DNA of 64,000 nucleotides. Origin: Pelolinea submarina. GTDB taxonomy: Bacteria > Chloroflexota > Anaerolineae > Anaerolineales > Anaerolineaceae. The position numbers and the translations under genes were made by a program. The stretch covers positions 1,426,001 through 1,490,000 of the forward strand of contig NZ_AP018437.1 in NCBI RefSeq assembly GCF_003966975.1, written 5' to 3'. Of this stretch, positions 1 through 11,700 are shown piece after piece. The notes under the pieces are model-generated. The model was not told the origin of the DNA and did no database searches. It worked only from the letters and a program-made list of their open reading frames with translations. Position 1 is the stretch's first letter. Every line of letters begins with the position of its first letter.

Positions 1-2
1 AT

Positions 3-3000
3 GCCGGCTCCTCCGCGCTGGCATGGGCGGATGATTTATTGAAGACTTATAGTGATAAGCGCGCGATTGTTGTCCAGCATGACATGCTTTCAGTAACAAA
101 CGGCTGGGTCAATCAAGCCACTTATAACGCGCTAAAAAATAATCCGAACTTATTCCTAATGTTATGCGGGCATATGCATACCAGCACGGACGGTGCGGCT
201 TATGTGGCGGGGACCGGTGACAGCGGGCAGACGATCCATGTCATATTGACGGATTACCAGGATTACTCAAATGGATATATTAAACTACTGGAATTCCAAC
301 CGTTAGAGGATGAAATTGAAGTAACCACGTACTCACCAAACCTGAATACCTACATGACCGGGTCTGAAGAAGTCATGTCGTTGGTTTATGAAATGGATGC
401 CAGTTCCGCGTTTGAAGTCATCGGTACGGCTAATGGAGTTGCCAACGGTGATAGCGCAAGTATGACTTGGGATGACCTGGCCAATGAAACCGAATATGAA
501 TGGTACGCAGTAGTTTCAGACGGCGTAAGTAACACTAACGGCGATACCTGGAGCTTTACAACCGGCACAGCCATAACCAACAACGATCCGGTGATCACTG
601 AAAGCGATCCACAGTCCGTGAGTATGTCTGAAGATGGTTCACCCAACACGTTTTCATTGACATTAAACGCCTCGGATTTGGATGGTGATACGCTTACCTG
701 GAGTATTGCGAACGATGCATCGCATGGATCCGCCAGCGCTTCAGGAATCGGCTCTTCCATTTCCGTTGGGTATACCCCTGACGTTAACTATAACGGCTTG
801 GATAGTTTTGTCGTCCGGGTTTCCGATGGCAAGGGAGGCGTAGATACCGTTACCGTAAATGTTGATGTAACCGCGGTGAACGATGCACCGGTGGCGAATG
901 CACAGGTGGTGACTACAGCCGAAGATACGGCCAAGACCATCACGCTGACCGGTTCGGATGTAGATGGCGATTCTTTGAGTTGCTCGGTGGTAGACTCGCC
1001 AACGCACGGAGTACTAAGCGGTACCCCGCCCAATTTGACCTATACCCCGACAGAGAATTACAACGGTTCGGATAGTTTTACTTTCAAAGTGAATGACGGC
1101 ACTGTAGACAGTAACGCTGCCACAGTCTCAATAACAGTCTCAGAGGTGAATGATGCGCCGGTGATTACGGAAGGTGCCAATACAACCGTCACGATGTCTG
1201 AAGATGGTTCACCTATTGCATTTGAATTAACTTTAAATGCCACTGACGCAGACGGGGATACACTCACATGGAGCATTCTTACAGATGCCACGTTTGGATC
1301 GGCAGCAGCTTCCGGTACAGGCGCTTCTAAGGTGATTGAGTACTCACCCAACAGCAACCATAATGGATCGGATAACTTTGTCGTGCAGGTGACAGATGGC
1401 CACGAGGTGGATACCATCACTGTAAATGTGACTATTTCACCAATCAACGATGCGCCAATCGCGAATGCCCAATCCGTGGTCGTCGACGAGGATATCGCAA
1501 AAGGCATCACGCTCACCGGAACAGATGTGGATGGTGATTCACTGAACTATACAGTGGTGGCTTCACCCGTAAGCGGAACATTGAGCGGTTCAGCCCCCAA
1601 CCTGGTATATACACCCAATTCTGAATTTAGTGGAGCGGATAGTTTTACATTCAAGGTTGATGATGGCGATTTGGAGAGTAGTCCGGCCACGGTTTCGATC
1701 ACGGTTAATAATGTGAACGATGCTCCGGTCATTAGCGAGAGCGATCCACAATATGTGAGCATGTCTGAGGATGGGTCGCCCATTGCGTTCGAACTGTCCC
1801 TGAATGCAACGGATGCGGAAGACGATACACTCACCTGGAGTATTGCCGGCGACGCTGTAAACGGCACTGCCAGCGCATCGGGAATAGGCTCTTCAATTGT
1901 TGTTGGATACACTCCCGCCGCGAATTACCACGGTGAGGACAGTTTTATCGTGCAGGTTTCCGATGGCAATGGGGTGGATACCATCACTGTGAATGTCACG
2001 ATTGTTCCGATAAATGACCTGCCGATTATTACCGAGAGCGATCCGCAAAATATCAGCATGTCTGAAGATGGATTCCCCACTGCATTTGCGCTAACGCTTA
2101 ACGCAAGTGATGTGGATGGGGACATACTTGCCTGGAGCATCCTGACAGATGCCGCAAACGGCAGTGCCAGCGTATCCGGCAACGGTTCATCCATAGAGGT
2201 TGAATACTCTGCTGAGAGTAATTATTTTGGTACGGATAGTTTCGTTGTGCAAGTTTCGGATGGTAGCGGGGTGGATACCATCACTGTGAACGTCACGATC
2301 GATGCAGTTAATGATGCGCCGGTTTGTTCTGATGTAACGCTGAATACATTTGCTAACACGGAGTGGCATACGGCACCGGATTGTACAGATATAGAAGGTG
2401 ATAGTCTTACCTATAGCATTGTAGACGGACCCGCCTATGGCACAGGATCGGTGGTTGATGATCTTTTGACCTATATGCCAGGCACGGATTATAGCGGTGC
2501 AGACAGCTTTACATATCAGGCTAACGATGGGGAGGCGAATAGTAACGCGGCTGAAGTAATTGTAACGGTCAATGAAAGCAATCAAGCGCCGGTCTGCACA
2601 GCTACAGAACTCATCACAGACGAAGACACTACAGGCCAGACCGATCCGGACTGCACTGATCATGAAGGCAGTCCACTGACCTACAGTATTGCGGCACAAC
2701 CGGTATATGGGACCGCCGTAGTGGTGGAAGGCCAATTGGAGTACACACCGGCGGAGAATTTCAACGGCAGTGACAGCTTTACATACACCGCCAATGACGG
2801 CTTTGATGACAGTGAAGCAACAGAAGTAAGCGTAACCGTGAACGCTGTCAATGATGCGCCCGAATGTATGGATACCAGCCTGAATACCAACCAGAATACT
2901 CAGGGAACTGCTGATCCGCAATGCGTGGATGTGGATGGGGATGTGTTGAGCTACAGCATAGTGACACAACCCTCTCACAGCTCGGCTTGGGTGCGGAATG

Positions 3001-5492
3001 GAAAGCTCGTATACCTGCCGGGTTGGAATTATGCAGGAACCGACAGTTTTGTTTATAAAGCCAGCGACGGAATAACTGAAAGCGGCTCAGCAATCGTCAG
3101 TGTAACGGTCAGCGACGATGCACTGCCAACCAGAGCACCTTCCACACCGGCGCTGGCTTTTCCTTCCAACAAAGGTTTAGTGACAGAACTGACCCCGCGT
3201 TTGGACTGGAGCAACAGCAGGATATACAGCGGAACCGCTTTTGATCATTATCAGGTGCAGGTCGCTACGGATGAAGACTTCACGGCTGTAGTTGTGGACG
3301 AAGATGTTGCCGGGCAAACCAGTTCGGAGTATACGCTGGAGAGCCCACTCAATACAAATACGCGCTACTACTGGCGGGTGAGAGCCTTCAATTCATTTGG
3401 ACAATTTAGCAGTTGGGCTAATGTGCGGTATTTCCGCGAAGCAATGGAGGCGCCGCAGTTAACCAGCCCGAATGACGCGATCTACCTGGATAACCTGCAG
3501 CCTGAATTCGACTGGGAAGATGTAGTGGGGGCCAGCGGCTATACCATCCAAATCTCAGCTAAACCGAATATGGGCAGCCCGTCCAGCGGGAAAGTGACTG
3601 ACAGCAGCTATGTACCGACAAAAGACCTGAGCAAGAACAAGACCCTGTACTGGCGGGTGAGGGCGGAAGGGGAGAACGGGCCGAGTGAATGGTCTGAAGT
3701 GCGCTCCATGGTGACGCCCAATACTCCCACGACGCCTAAGTTGATACTGCCGAAGAACAAAGCATTGGTGACCGACCAGATGCCCAGGCTGGATTGGAGC
3801 AACTCGGCAGCGCCCAATGGGACCATCTTCGATCACTACCAGGTGCAGGTCGCTACGGATGAAGACTTTACGGCTGTAGTTGTAAATCAAGATGTTGCCG
3901 GACAAGCAAACTCCGAGTACACGCTGGAGAGCCCACTCAATACAAACACGCGCTACTACTGGCGGGTGAGAGCCTTCAATACGTTAGGCCAATACAGTAG
4001 TTGGAGCGCGGCTTACTACTTCCGTGAGGCGGTGGAGGCGCCGGAGTTGAATTCTCCGGCAGATGGAACATTTCTGGATAACTTGCGGCCCGAGTTCGAT
4101 TGGGAAGATGTAGTGGGGGCCAGCGGCTACACCATCCAGATCTCATCCAGAATTAACATGGGCAGCCCGGTCAGCGCGAAGGTGACCGACAGCAGCTATA
4201 TACCGACAAAAGACCTGAGCAAGAACAAGACCCTGTATTGGCGGGTGAGGACAGAAGGGGAGAACGGGCCGAGTGAATGGTCTGAAGTGCGCTCCATGGT
4301 GACGCCCAATTCCCCCACAACGCCTAAGTTGATACTGCCGAGGAACAAAGCATTGGTGACCGACCTGATGCCCAGGTTGGATTGGAGCAACTCAGCGGTG
4401 CCCATTGGGACAATCTTCGACCACTACCAGGTACAGGTCGCTACGGATGAAGACTTCACGGCTGTAGTTGTGAATCGAAACGTTGCCGGACAGGCCAACT
4501 CGGAGTACACGCTGGAGAGCCCACTCAATACAAATACGCGCTACTACTGGCGAGTGAGAGCTTTCAATACGTTAGGCCAATATGGCAGTTGGAGCATGGC
4601 CTACTACTTCCGCGAAGCAATGGATGCACCGCAGTTAGCCAGCCCGAATGACGCGATCTACCTGGATAATCTGCGGCCCGAGTTCGACTGGGACGATGTG
4701 GTGGGGGCCAGCGGCTATACCATCCAAATCTCAGCTAAACCGAATATGGGCAGCCCGGTCAGCGCGAAGGTGGCCGAGAGCAGCTATGTGCCGACAAAAG
4801 ACCTGAGCAAGAACAAGACCCTGTACTGGCGGGTGAGGGCGGAAGGGGAGAACGGGCCGAGTGGATGGTCTGAAGTGCGCACCATGGTGACACCCAACAC
4901 TCCCACAACGCCTAAATTAATTTCACCGAAGAACAAAGTATTGGTGACTGACCTGATGCCCAGGTTGGATTGGAGCAACTCGGCGGCACCCAATGGGACT
5001 ATCTTCGACCATTACCAGGTGCAGGTAGCCACGGATGAAGACTTCACTGTTGTAGTTGTGAATCAAGATGTTGCCGGACAGGCCAACTCCGAGTACACGC
5101 TGGAGAGTGCGCTCAACCCGAACACGCGCTACTACTGGCGGGTGAGAGCCTTCAACACGTTGGGCCAATACAGCAGTTGGAGCACTGCTTACTACTTCCG
5201 CGAAGCAATGGAGGCGCCGGGAATGGTGCAGCCGGAAGATGGGGTGGAAGCGGAGAGTTTGCAGCCGCAATTTGAATGGGAAGCTGTAGAGGGGGCAAGC
5301 ACCTACACCATTCAGCTATCGACCCGGTCGAATATGAAGAGCGCGAGCAGCAAGACCGTGCTGGAGACGCAATACAACCAGACCAGGAATCTGAGTGCGG
5401 GCAAGACTTATTACTGGCGGGTGAGGGCCAATGGAGAGAATGGGCCAAGTACATGGTCCGAGGTGAGAGTGATTGTAATGCCGAGCTCATAA
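3..5492 (+). CDS. Giant secreted mosaic protein 1 (5' truncated): metallophosphoesterase end, cadherin-like and FN3-like repeats
   Basis: The reading frame is open to the window edge, so the gene starts upstream. Codons before the first in-frame TTG (39) already match the phosphoesterase of giant protein 3 (LAWAD-LLK, then RAIVV-HD), so position 39 is not a real start. The first ~115 residues are the C-terminal half of a calcineurin-like phosphoesterase, including the metal-binding HD and GHMH motifs. Then come about nine cadherin-like 'tandem-95' repeats (roughly residues 190-1030), recognisable by D-G-D-x-L-x-[WY] and Y-x-G-x-D-S-F. The last three have paired cysteines. Eight FN3-like units in alternating A/B types (about 1045-1817) finish the protein. 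No LPXTG signal or C-terminal membrane segment is seen, so how it is held at the cell surface is unknown. Adhesive or surface-layer use is inferred from domain content. Confidence 0.88.
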   Translation, partial: AGSSALAWADDLLKTYSDKRAIVVQHDMLSVTNGWVNQATYNALKNNPNLFLMLCGHMHTSTDGAAYVAGTGDSGQTIHVILTDYQDYSNGYIKLLEFQPLEDEIEVTTYSPNLNTYMTGSEEVMSLVYEMDASSAFEVIGTANGVANGDSASMTWDDLANETEYEWYAVVSDGVSNTNGDTWSFTTGTAITNNDPVITESDPQSVSMSEDGSPNTFSLTLNASDLDGDTLTWSIANDASHGSASASGIGSSISVGYTPDVNYNGLDSFVVRVSDGKGGVDTVTVNVDVTAVNDAPVANAQVVTTAEDTAKTITLTGSDVDGDSLSCSVVDSPTHGVLSGTPPNLTYTPTENYNGSDSFTFKVNDGTVDSNAATVSITVSEVNDAPVITEGANTTVTMSEDGSPIAFELTLNATDADGDTLTWSILTDATFGSAAASGTGASKVIEYSPNSNHNGSDNFVVQVTDGHEVDTITVNVTISPINDAPIANAQSVVVDEDIAKGITLTGTDVDGDSLNYTVVASPVSGTLSGSAPNLVYTPNSEFSGADSFTFKVDDGDLESSPATVSITVNNVNDAPVISESDPQYVSMSEDGSPIAFELSLNATDAEDDTLTWSIAGDAVNGTASASGIGSSIVVGYTPAANYHGEDSFIVQVSDGNGVDTITVNVTIVPINDLPIITESDPQNISMSEDGFPTAFALTLNASDVDGDILAWSILTDAANGSASVSGNGSSIEVEYSAESNYFGTDSFVVQVSDGSGVDTITVNVTIDAVNDAPVCSDVTLNTFANTEWHTAPDCTDIEGDSLTYSIVDGPAYGTGSVVDDLLTYMPGTDYSGADSFTYQANDGEANSNAAEVIVTVNESNQAPVCTATELITDEDTTGQTDPDCTDHEGSPLTYSIAAQPVYGTAVVVEGQLEYTPAENFNGSDSFTYTANDGFDDSEATEVSVTVNAVNDAPECMDTSLNTNQNTQGTADPQCVDVDGDVLSYSIVTQPSHSSAWVRNGKLVYLPGWNYAGTDSFVYKASDGITESGSAIVSVTVSDDALPTRAPSTPALAFPSNKGLVTELTPRLDWSNSRIYSGTAFDHYQVQVATDEDFTAVVVDEDVAGQTSSEYTLESPLNTNTRYYWRVRAFNSFGQFSSWANVRYFREAMEAPQLTSPNDAIYLDNLQPEFDWEDVVGASGYTIQISAKPNMGSPSSGKVTDSSYVPTKDLSKNKTLYWRVRAEGENGPSEWSEVRSMVTPNTPTTPKLILPKNKALVTDQMPRLDWSNSAAPNGTIFDHYQVQVATDEDFTAVVVNQDVAGQANSEYTLESPLNTNTRYYWRVRAFNTLGQYSSWSAAYYFREAVEAPELNSPADGTFLDNLRPEFDWEDVVGASGYTIQISSRINMGSPVSAKVTDSSYIPTKDLSKNKTLYWRVRTEGENGPSEWSEVRSMVTPNSPTTPKLILPRNKALVTDLMPRLDWSNSAVPIGTIFDHYQVQVATDEDFTAVVVNRNVAGQANSEYTLESPLNTNTRYYWRVRAFNTLGQYGSWSMAYYFREAMDAPQLASPNDAIYLDNLRPEFDWDDVVGASGYTIQISAKPNMGSPVSAKVAESSYVPTKDLSKNKTLYWRVRAEGENGPSGWSEVRTMVTPNTPTTPKLISPKNKVLVTDLMPRLDWSNSAAPNGTIFDHYQVQVATDEDFTVVVVNQDVAGQANSEYTLESALNPNTRYYWRVRAFNTLGQYSSWSTAYYFREAMEAPGMVQPEDGVEAESLQPQFEWEAVEGASTYTIQLSTRSNMKSASSKTVLETQYNQTRNLSAGKTYYWRVRANGENGPSTWSEVRVIVMPSS
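3128..5489 (+). repeat. 588-nt A/B FN3-like repeat array, copy in giant gene 1
   Basis: The array has four A/B pairs of FN3-like units. The phrase encoding MPRLDWSNS recurs at 3780, 4368 and 4956, giving an exact 588-nt (196-residue) period. A units carry DHYQVQVATDE and NTRYYWRVRAFN. B units carry GYTIQIS, DLSKNKTLYWRVR and ENGPS. The final B unit is a distinct terminal type (QPEDGVEAESLQPQFEW) found at the end of all three giant proteins. Confidence 0.9.
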
Positions 5493-5512
5493 GGTAAAGA
5501 AGGAAGCATAAA

Positions 5513-5543
5513 GAGCAGTATGAGAGATTCTCGCATACTGCTC
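5513..5543 (+). terminator. Hairpin after giant gene 1
   Basis: GAGCAGTATG pairs with CATACTGCTC around a short GAG/CTC inner stem, 20 nt after the stop codon. The stem is perfect and strong, but no T-run follows, so termination is probable rather than certain. Confidence 0.6.
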
Positions 5544-5570
5544 CGAAAGGGTTAAAAACTTAGAATGCAC

Positions 5571-5658
5571 AGGAACTTTGAAAAAAGCCATTCACAGAAA
5601 TGTGACAACAAAAAGCCGCGATTCTCAAAATGAGATAGTCGAGCCGCCAAGAAGTCCA
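5571..5658 (+). promoter_or_regulatory. Candidate degenerate cyclic-di-GMP-I (GEMM) riboswitch upstream of giant gene 2
   Basis: Two adjacent hairpins have the GEMM layout. The first is TCACA-GAAA-TGTGA (5592-5605) with a GNRA tetraloop, followed by a GAC-AACAAAAAGCC stretch resembling the conserved GACGCAAAGCC. The second is TCTCA-AAA-TGAGA (5623-5635), followed by AGTCGAGCCGCC. An outer stem GGA(A)CTT / AAGTCC closes the element. Its 3' half (CCGCGA, GAGATAGTCG, GCC) lines up with the clearer aptamer at 18368-18456. The conserved GCAAACC is poorly kept, and the three-nucleotide second loop is unusual. There is no T-run downstream, and the ribosome binding site lies about 40 nt on, so control could be translational. 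Confidence 0.5.
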
Positions 5659-5707
5659 AGCAATGAAGAAAGGAACAAAAAAAGTTAGGTAAGGCAGGAG
5701 GTTTTTC

Positions 5708-8700
5708 ATGTATACAAAAAGAGTTAGTTTTAAAGGCAGTCTTTTAGTAAGCAACGCGATCAGAATCGTTGTGGTTTTAGCAATGTTGCTATCCACTTTT
5801 TCGATCAATCTTGGATCTGTTCAAGCCGCAACGAATAATAAGGCTTCAACGGAATCGCGTATATCACCCGGAATGATTACTTCGGACGATCCGGGGGATG
5901 GCGAGGAAACTCCGGAGGAGGTAAGCGCTGCTGAAGAAGAGCCTACTGAAGAATCTACTGAAGAGCCACCACTTTTGCCAATTGAGGAGCCGACTGTTGA
6001 GCCTACCGAGGAAATTCTGGAAGAACCTACTGTTGAGCCAACAGAAGAAGACAGTGCTGCAACTCCCGTTATTAATGTATCGGTAAATTCATTAAGTTCC
6101 TTTAGTAGTTCTCCAGGAATTCTTTCAGAAGTCCAGACTTATATGGTTTCAGGCAGCGGATTGTCTGAAGATCTCAATATTGCCGCACCAAACGATTTCT
6201 TGATCTCATTTGATGACGTCACTTTTGACTCCAATCTGACTTTACCGCAAATTGACGGTTCAGTTGCGGAGACGATCATTTACGTGCGTTTTAATCCCGC
6301 AGAGGTCGGTATCTCGGATGGAGCAATCTCGCATGCCAGCAGCGGCGCGGACGATGTCCTGGTAGCGGTAAGCGGTACGGCCGGTTATCCTGTCATCACC
6401 GCAACCAGCTCTATGACGGCTTTTAACCAAATTGTGGGATCGCCTTCCGAAGAGCAGACTTATATTGTCGCCGGTAATTTTCTGACAAGCGATGTTGTTG
6501 TCACTGCGCCGGAAGATTTTGAAATTTCAAAGACAACCGGTGAGGGATTTGATTCCATACTGACCTTTTCACCGACCGATGGTGCGCTGGCGGATAGCGT
6601 AATTTTTGTACGTTTAAATGCCGCTTCAGCGAAAGAGTATGAGGCCAGTATTGTACATACCAGTGAGGGAGCCGAGGATGTTCAACTTGCCGTAAGCGGC
6701 CTTGCTGAAGATGAACTGATTACGGCACAGGCGACGACGATAACATTTACCGGAGAGGAACTTTTAGGTTGTCCGACTGATTCTTCAATTAAGATCAACA
6801 TCGTTCCCGATTCAACGATTGAGTATCGCTACCAATATGGAACTTCGTCCGGTGCTTATTCCGATACTACCTCAACTTATACAGCTACCGGTGGTGCACC
6901 CCACGAGATTGTCATAAACGGTCTAACAGAAAACACGAAGTATTACTACCGGATGCAATATCATATTCCGGGGGAAACCGATTGGGTTAACCGAACTGAA
7001 CACTCATTTTGGACACAGAGAGCTGAGGGAAGTACTTTTGCATTCAGTGTAACCTCGGATATTCATGACAATAAAACTACCAATATGCAAAATGCGATGA
7101 CAAACATATATAACAAACAACCGGATTTTGAGATCGATCTGGGTGATACATTCATGCTGGATAACCTTACATCACAAAGTGCTGTCAATAATAAATACCT
7201 GGCATACCGCGAGGCCGCATTATTCGACAAAATTGGAAATTCAACGCCGATCTTCCTTTCTTCCGGAAATCACGAAAATGAAGAAGGCTGGAACCTCGAT
7301 GATACATTTAGTATCGCACTTGCCAGCATTCAAGCTCGCAAAGCCTATTACCCTACTCCGATTGAGGATGGATTTTACAGCGCAAACACGGATACTCTGT
7401 CTGCCATAAATGAAACAACCTATGGAGATGAGTATCGTGAGGATTACTACGCCTGGACTTGGGGAGACGCGTTATTTGTGGTCATTGATCCCTTCCAATA
7501 CACCATGGAATTGCCATATAACCCCATGGCAGGGGAAGGTACCGATGATTCGAAAACAGGTGATCAATGGAGCTGGACTTTAGGCGCAGAACAATTTCAG
7601 TGGCTAAAGGAAACCTTGGAAAATAGCGACGCCAAATATAAATTTATGTTCTCCCATCAGATGGTGGGAGGAATACCGGATGAATCTGTGTCCGGTGGCG
7701 CCGGGTATGTGCGCGGGGGAGCCGAAGCGTCGGCTTATTTTGAATGGGGAGGGAAAAACGCGAACGGCAGCGAGGGGTTTGCCGACGAGCGTGATCCTAT
7801 CGACTTTGGTTCCACGCCGATGCACCAGTTTATGGTAGAGAATGGCGTCAGCGCTTACTTCCACGGTCATGACCACCAATATGTCTATGAAAAGACGGAT
7901 GACGGTATCGTTTACCAGGAAGTGCCTTCGCTTGGCATGAGTGGTTTTGGTGGTATTTATGAGGAAGGTGATCATGGGACTTTTGAGACAATTAAGATAC
8001 TTCCAAGTCCAGCTCACTTACTGATCACGGTCAGCCCTTCGATGACAACGGTCGATTATATCCCTGACTCATCAACAAGTGGGGAAGCTACTTACTCATA
8101 TACAATTCTGCCTTCATCAGAAGATACAACTTCTCCAACGGTAAGTATCGAACAGGCAGCCAGCCAGGCTGACCCAACCAGTGCTTCTTCGGTTAACTTT
8201 GATGTAACTTTCAGCGAGTCGGTTTCAGATTTTACAACCGGTGATGTAACCCTTAGCGGTTCCGCCGGTGCAACCGCGGCCGAAGTGAGTGGCAGCGGTA
8301 CAGCCTACAGCGTGGAAGTCAGCGGTATGACCACTTCAGGCACGGTAATCGCTGACGTTGCGGCTGCGGTAGCGCATGATACTGCCGGAAATCCCAACCT
8401 GGCGAGCACAAGTTCCGATAATTCAATTACTTTCAACGAGTTGACTTCGCCGGGTGTTGTCGAACTGGATGGAACGGCGTCCGCAGAGACAGGGGCTGCC
8501 AATGCATCCAGTGTGAGTTTCAGCCATACAACCGGCACAGGCACCAACCGGCTGATGCTGGTGGGTACTTCCTGGAACTGCGGTTCAACTACTCGGACGA
8601 TATCATCGGTTGTTTTCACTTACGGGACTGAAGAATTGGACCTGGTAGAAGGAATAACGCAAGAATCAAATTCAACTGCCCAACGCTTTGCCTCGATCTG

Positions 8701-11700
8701 GTACAGTCCAAGCGAACCACCGCAGAACACGAGCGGAACGGTGACGGTGACATTTAGCGGCAGCGTATCCAACGGGATCGTGGCGGGTGCGGCCAACTTT
8801 GCGGGAGTAAATTTAGCTGATCCCTTCACAGTGACAAAGGGTGCGAACAGCGCCTCAACCGGCACAACTCAAAGCGTGACGTTGGAGTCACTGAATGGTA
8901 ATGAGCTGGTATTTGACACGGTCTTTATCGGTGCGTCGAGTCCGCCGGATCCGACGGTGGGGGATGGACAGACGGGGTTATGGACCGATACGGTATCCAA
9001 TACGCGCGGTGTAGCCAGTATTGAACAAGCCGAAAGCAACACGGTAACGATGAGCTGGACAACGAGTTCTACCGTTGTATGGGCGATTGCGGCGATGGCG
9101 ATCAACCCGGCGCCGGCAGGGACGACCTATAACCTGACAATGGCGGCGAGCCCGGAGGAAGGCGGAACGACATCGCCTTCGTTGGGGGCGCATGCGTATG
9201 CGGAAGGGACGGTAGTGGACATCACGGCCACCCCGGCGGCAGGCTATGAATTCGACAGTTGGACGGGGGACGTAGCCGATGCTAATGCAGCCAGCACAAC
9301 CGTAACCATGGACGGAGACAAGACCGTCACGGCCAACTTTACGGCAATCGAATATACATTGACCATCGTCAGTGAGAACGGCACGGTGGTGAAGGATCCT
9401 GATCAAAGTACCTATCACTATGGGGATGTGGTGACATTGACAGCCACTCCCGGAAGCGGGTATATATTCAATAATTGGACAGGGGATCTGATCAGTACGG
9501 ATAATCCTGCTTCAATTACTATCAGCGGCAATAATAGCGTTACTGCTAATTTTATAGAGCCCAGCGCAGCTGTTACTTTGGATGGGACTGCCTCTTCTGC
9601 CGCTGGCGCCGCTAATGCATCCAGCGTCAGTTTCAGCCATACAACCGGCACAGGCACCAACCGGCTAATGATGGTGGGTACTTCGTGGAACTGCGGCACA
9701 ACTACTCGGACCATATCATCGGTTATTTTCACTTACGGGACTGAAGAATTGGAACTGGTAGAAGGAATAACACAAGAATCAAATTCGACTGCCCAACGCT
9801 TTGCCTCGATCTGGTACAGCCCAAGCGAACCGCCGCAGAACACGACCGGAACGGTGACGGTAACCTTTAGCGGCAGCGTGTCCTACGGAATCGCGGCAGG
9901 CGCGGCGAACTTTATGGGTGTGAATCAGACAACGCCTTTCACAGTCACTAATGGCGCAAATAGTACTACTAGAGATACTACCCAAAGCGTAACTTTGGAT
10001 TCTCTGAATGGCAATGAACTGGTGTTCGATACGGTGTTCATCGGTGGCACCACTGATCCGACTGTGGACTCCAGCCAGACACAATTGTGGACTGCCAACG
10101 GTTCCAATACGCGCGGTGTAGCCAGTATCGAACAAGCCGATAGCAGCCCTGTAACAATGAGTTGGACAACGAGTTCTACCGTTGTATGGGCCAGCGCTGC
10201 GGTTGCAATTAACCCGGCGGCATTGGGAACGACCTATAACCTGACAATGGCAGCGAGCCCGGAAGAGGGCGGAACGACATCGCCGGAATTGGGTGCGCAT
10301 GCGTATGCGGAAGGGACGGTAGTGGACATCACGGCCACCCCGGCGGCAGGCTATGAATTCGACAGCTGGACGGGGGACGTTGCGGATGCTAATGCTGCCA
10401 GCACGACCGTGACTATGGATGGAGATAAAACCGTCACGGCCAACTTTAATCAATTACTGTATACACTAACAGTTGGCAATGATGGCTTAGGTACGGTTAC
10501 TGTCGATCCAGACAGCGCAACATATACCTATGGCACTACTGTCACATTGACCGCGATACCCAGCGATGGTTATATGTTTGACGCATGGACCGGAGCCGAT
10601 TCCGGAGATATCCTCGACAACTCAGGTGTATACACAATCGTGATGAATGGGGATAAGAGCGTAACTGCGACATTTAAAGAGTATGTGCCTAATGTCGAAC
10701 TGGATGGAACGGCGTCCGCAGAGACAGGGGCTGCCAATGCATCCAGTGTGAGTTTTAGCCATACAACCGGCACAGGCACCAACCGGCTGATGCTGGTGGG
10801 TACTTCCTGGAACTGTGGCTCAACTACTCGGACGATATCATCGGTTGTTTTCACATACGGTACTGAAGAATTGGACCTGGTGGAAGGAATAACGGAAGAA
10901 TCAAATTCGACTGCCCAACGCTTTGCCTCGATCTGGTACAGCCCGAGCGAACCGCCACAGAACACAAGCGGCACGGTGACGGTAACCTTTAGCGGCAGCG
11001 TATCCAACGGGATCGTGGCGGGTGCGGCCAACTTTGCGGGAGTAAATTTAGCTGATCCCTTCACAGTGACAAACGGTGCGAACAGCGCCTCAACCGATAC
11101 AACTCAAAGCGTGACATTGGAATCGCTGAATGGTAATGAACTGGTATTTGACACGGTCTTCATCGGTGCGTCGAGTCCGCCGGATCCGACGGTGGGGGAC
11201 GGGCAGACGGGGTTATGGACCGATACGGTATCCAATACGCGCGGCGTAGCCAGTATTGAACAAGCCGAAAGCAACACGGTAACGATGAGCTGGACAACGA
11301 GTTCTACCGTTGTATGGGCGATTGCGGCGATGGCGATCAACCCGGCGCCGGCAGGGACGACCTATAACCTGACAATGGCGGCGAGACCGGAGGAAGGCGG
11401 GACGACATTGCCGGAACTGGGGGCGCATGCATATGCGGAAGGTACGGTAGTGGACATCACGGCCACCCCGGCGGCAGGTTATGAATTCGATAGCTGGACG
11501 GGGGACGTAGCCGATGCCAATGCAGCCAGCACAACCGTGACCATGGACGGAGACAAGACCGTCACGGCCAACTTTACGGCAATCGAATATACATTGACCA
11601 TCGTCAGTGAGAACGGCACGGTGGTGAAGGATCCCGATCAAAGTACCTATCACTATGGGGATGTGGTGACATTGACTGCCACTCCCGGAAGTGGGTATAT

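Noticed and set aside
386..5490. Many minus-strand frames opposite giant gene 1
   Set aside because: They repeat with the FN3-like period and have no initiation signals or domain logic. They are shadows of the repeated + strand coding sequence. The same holds opposite giant genes 2 and 3.
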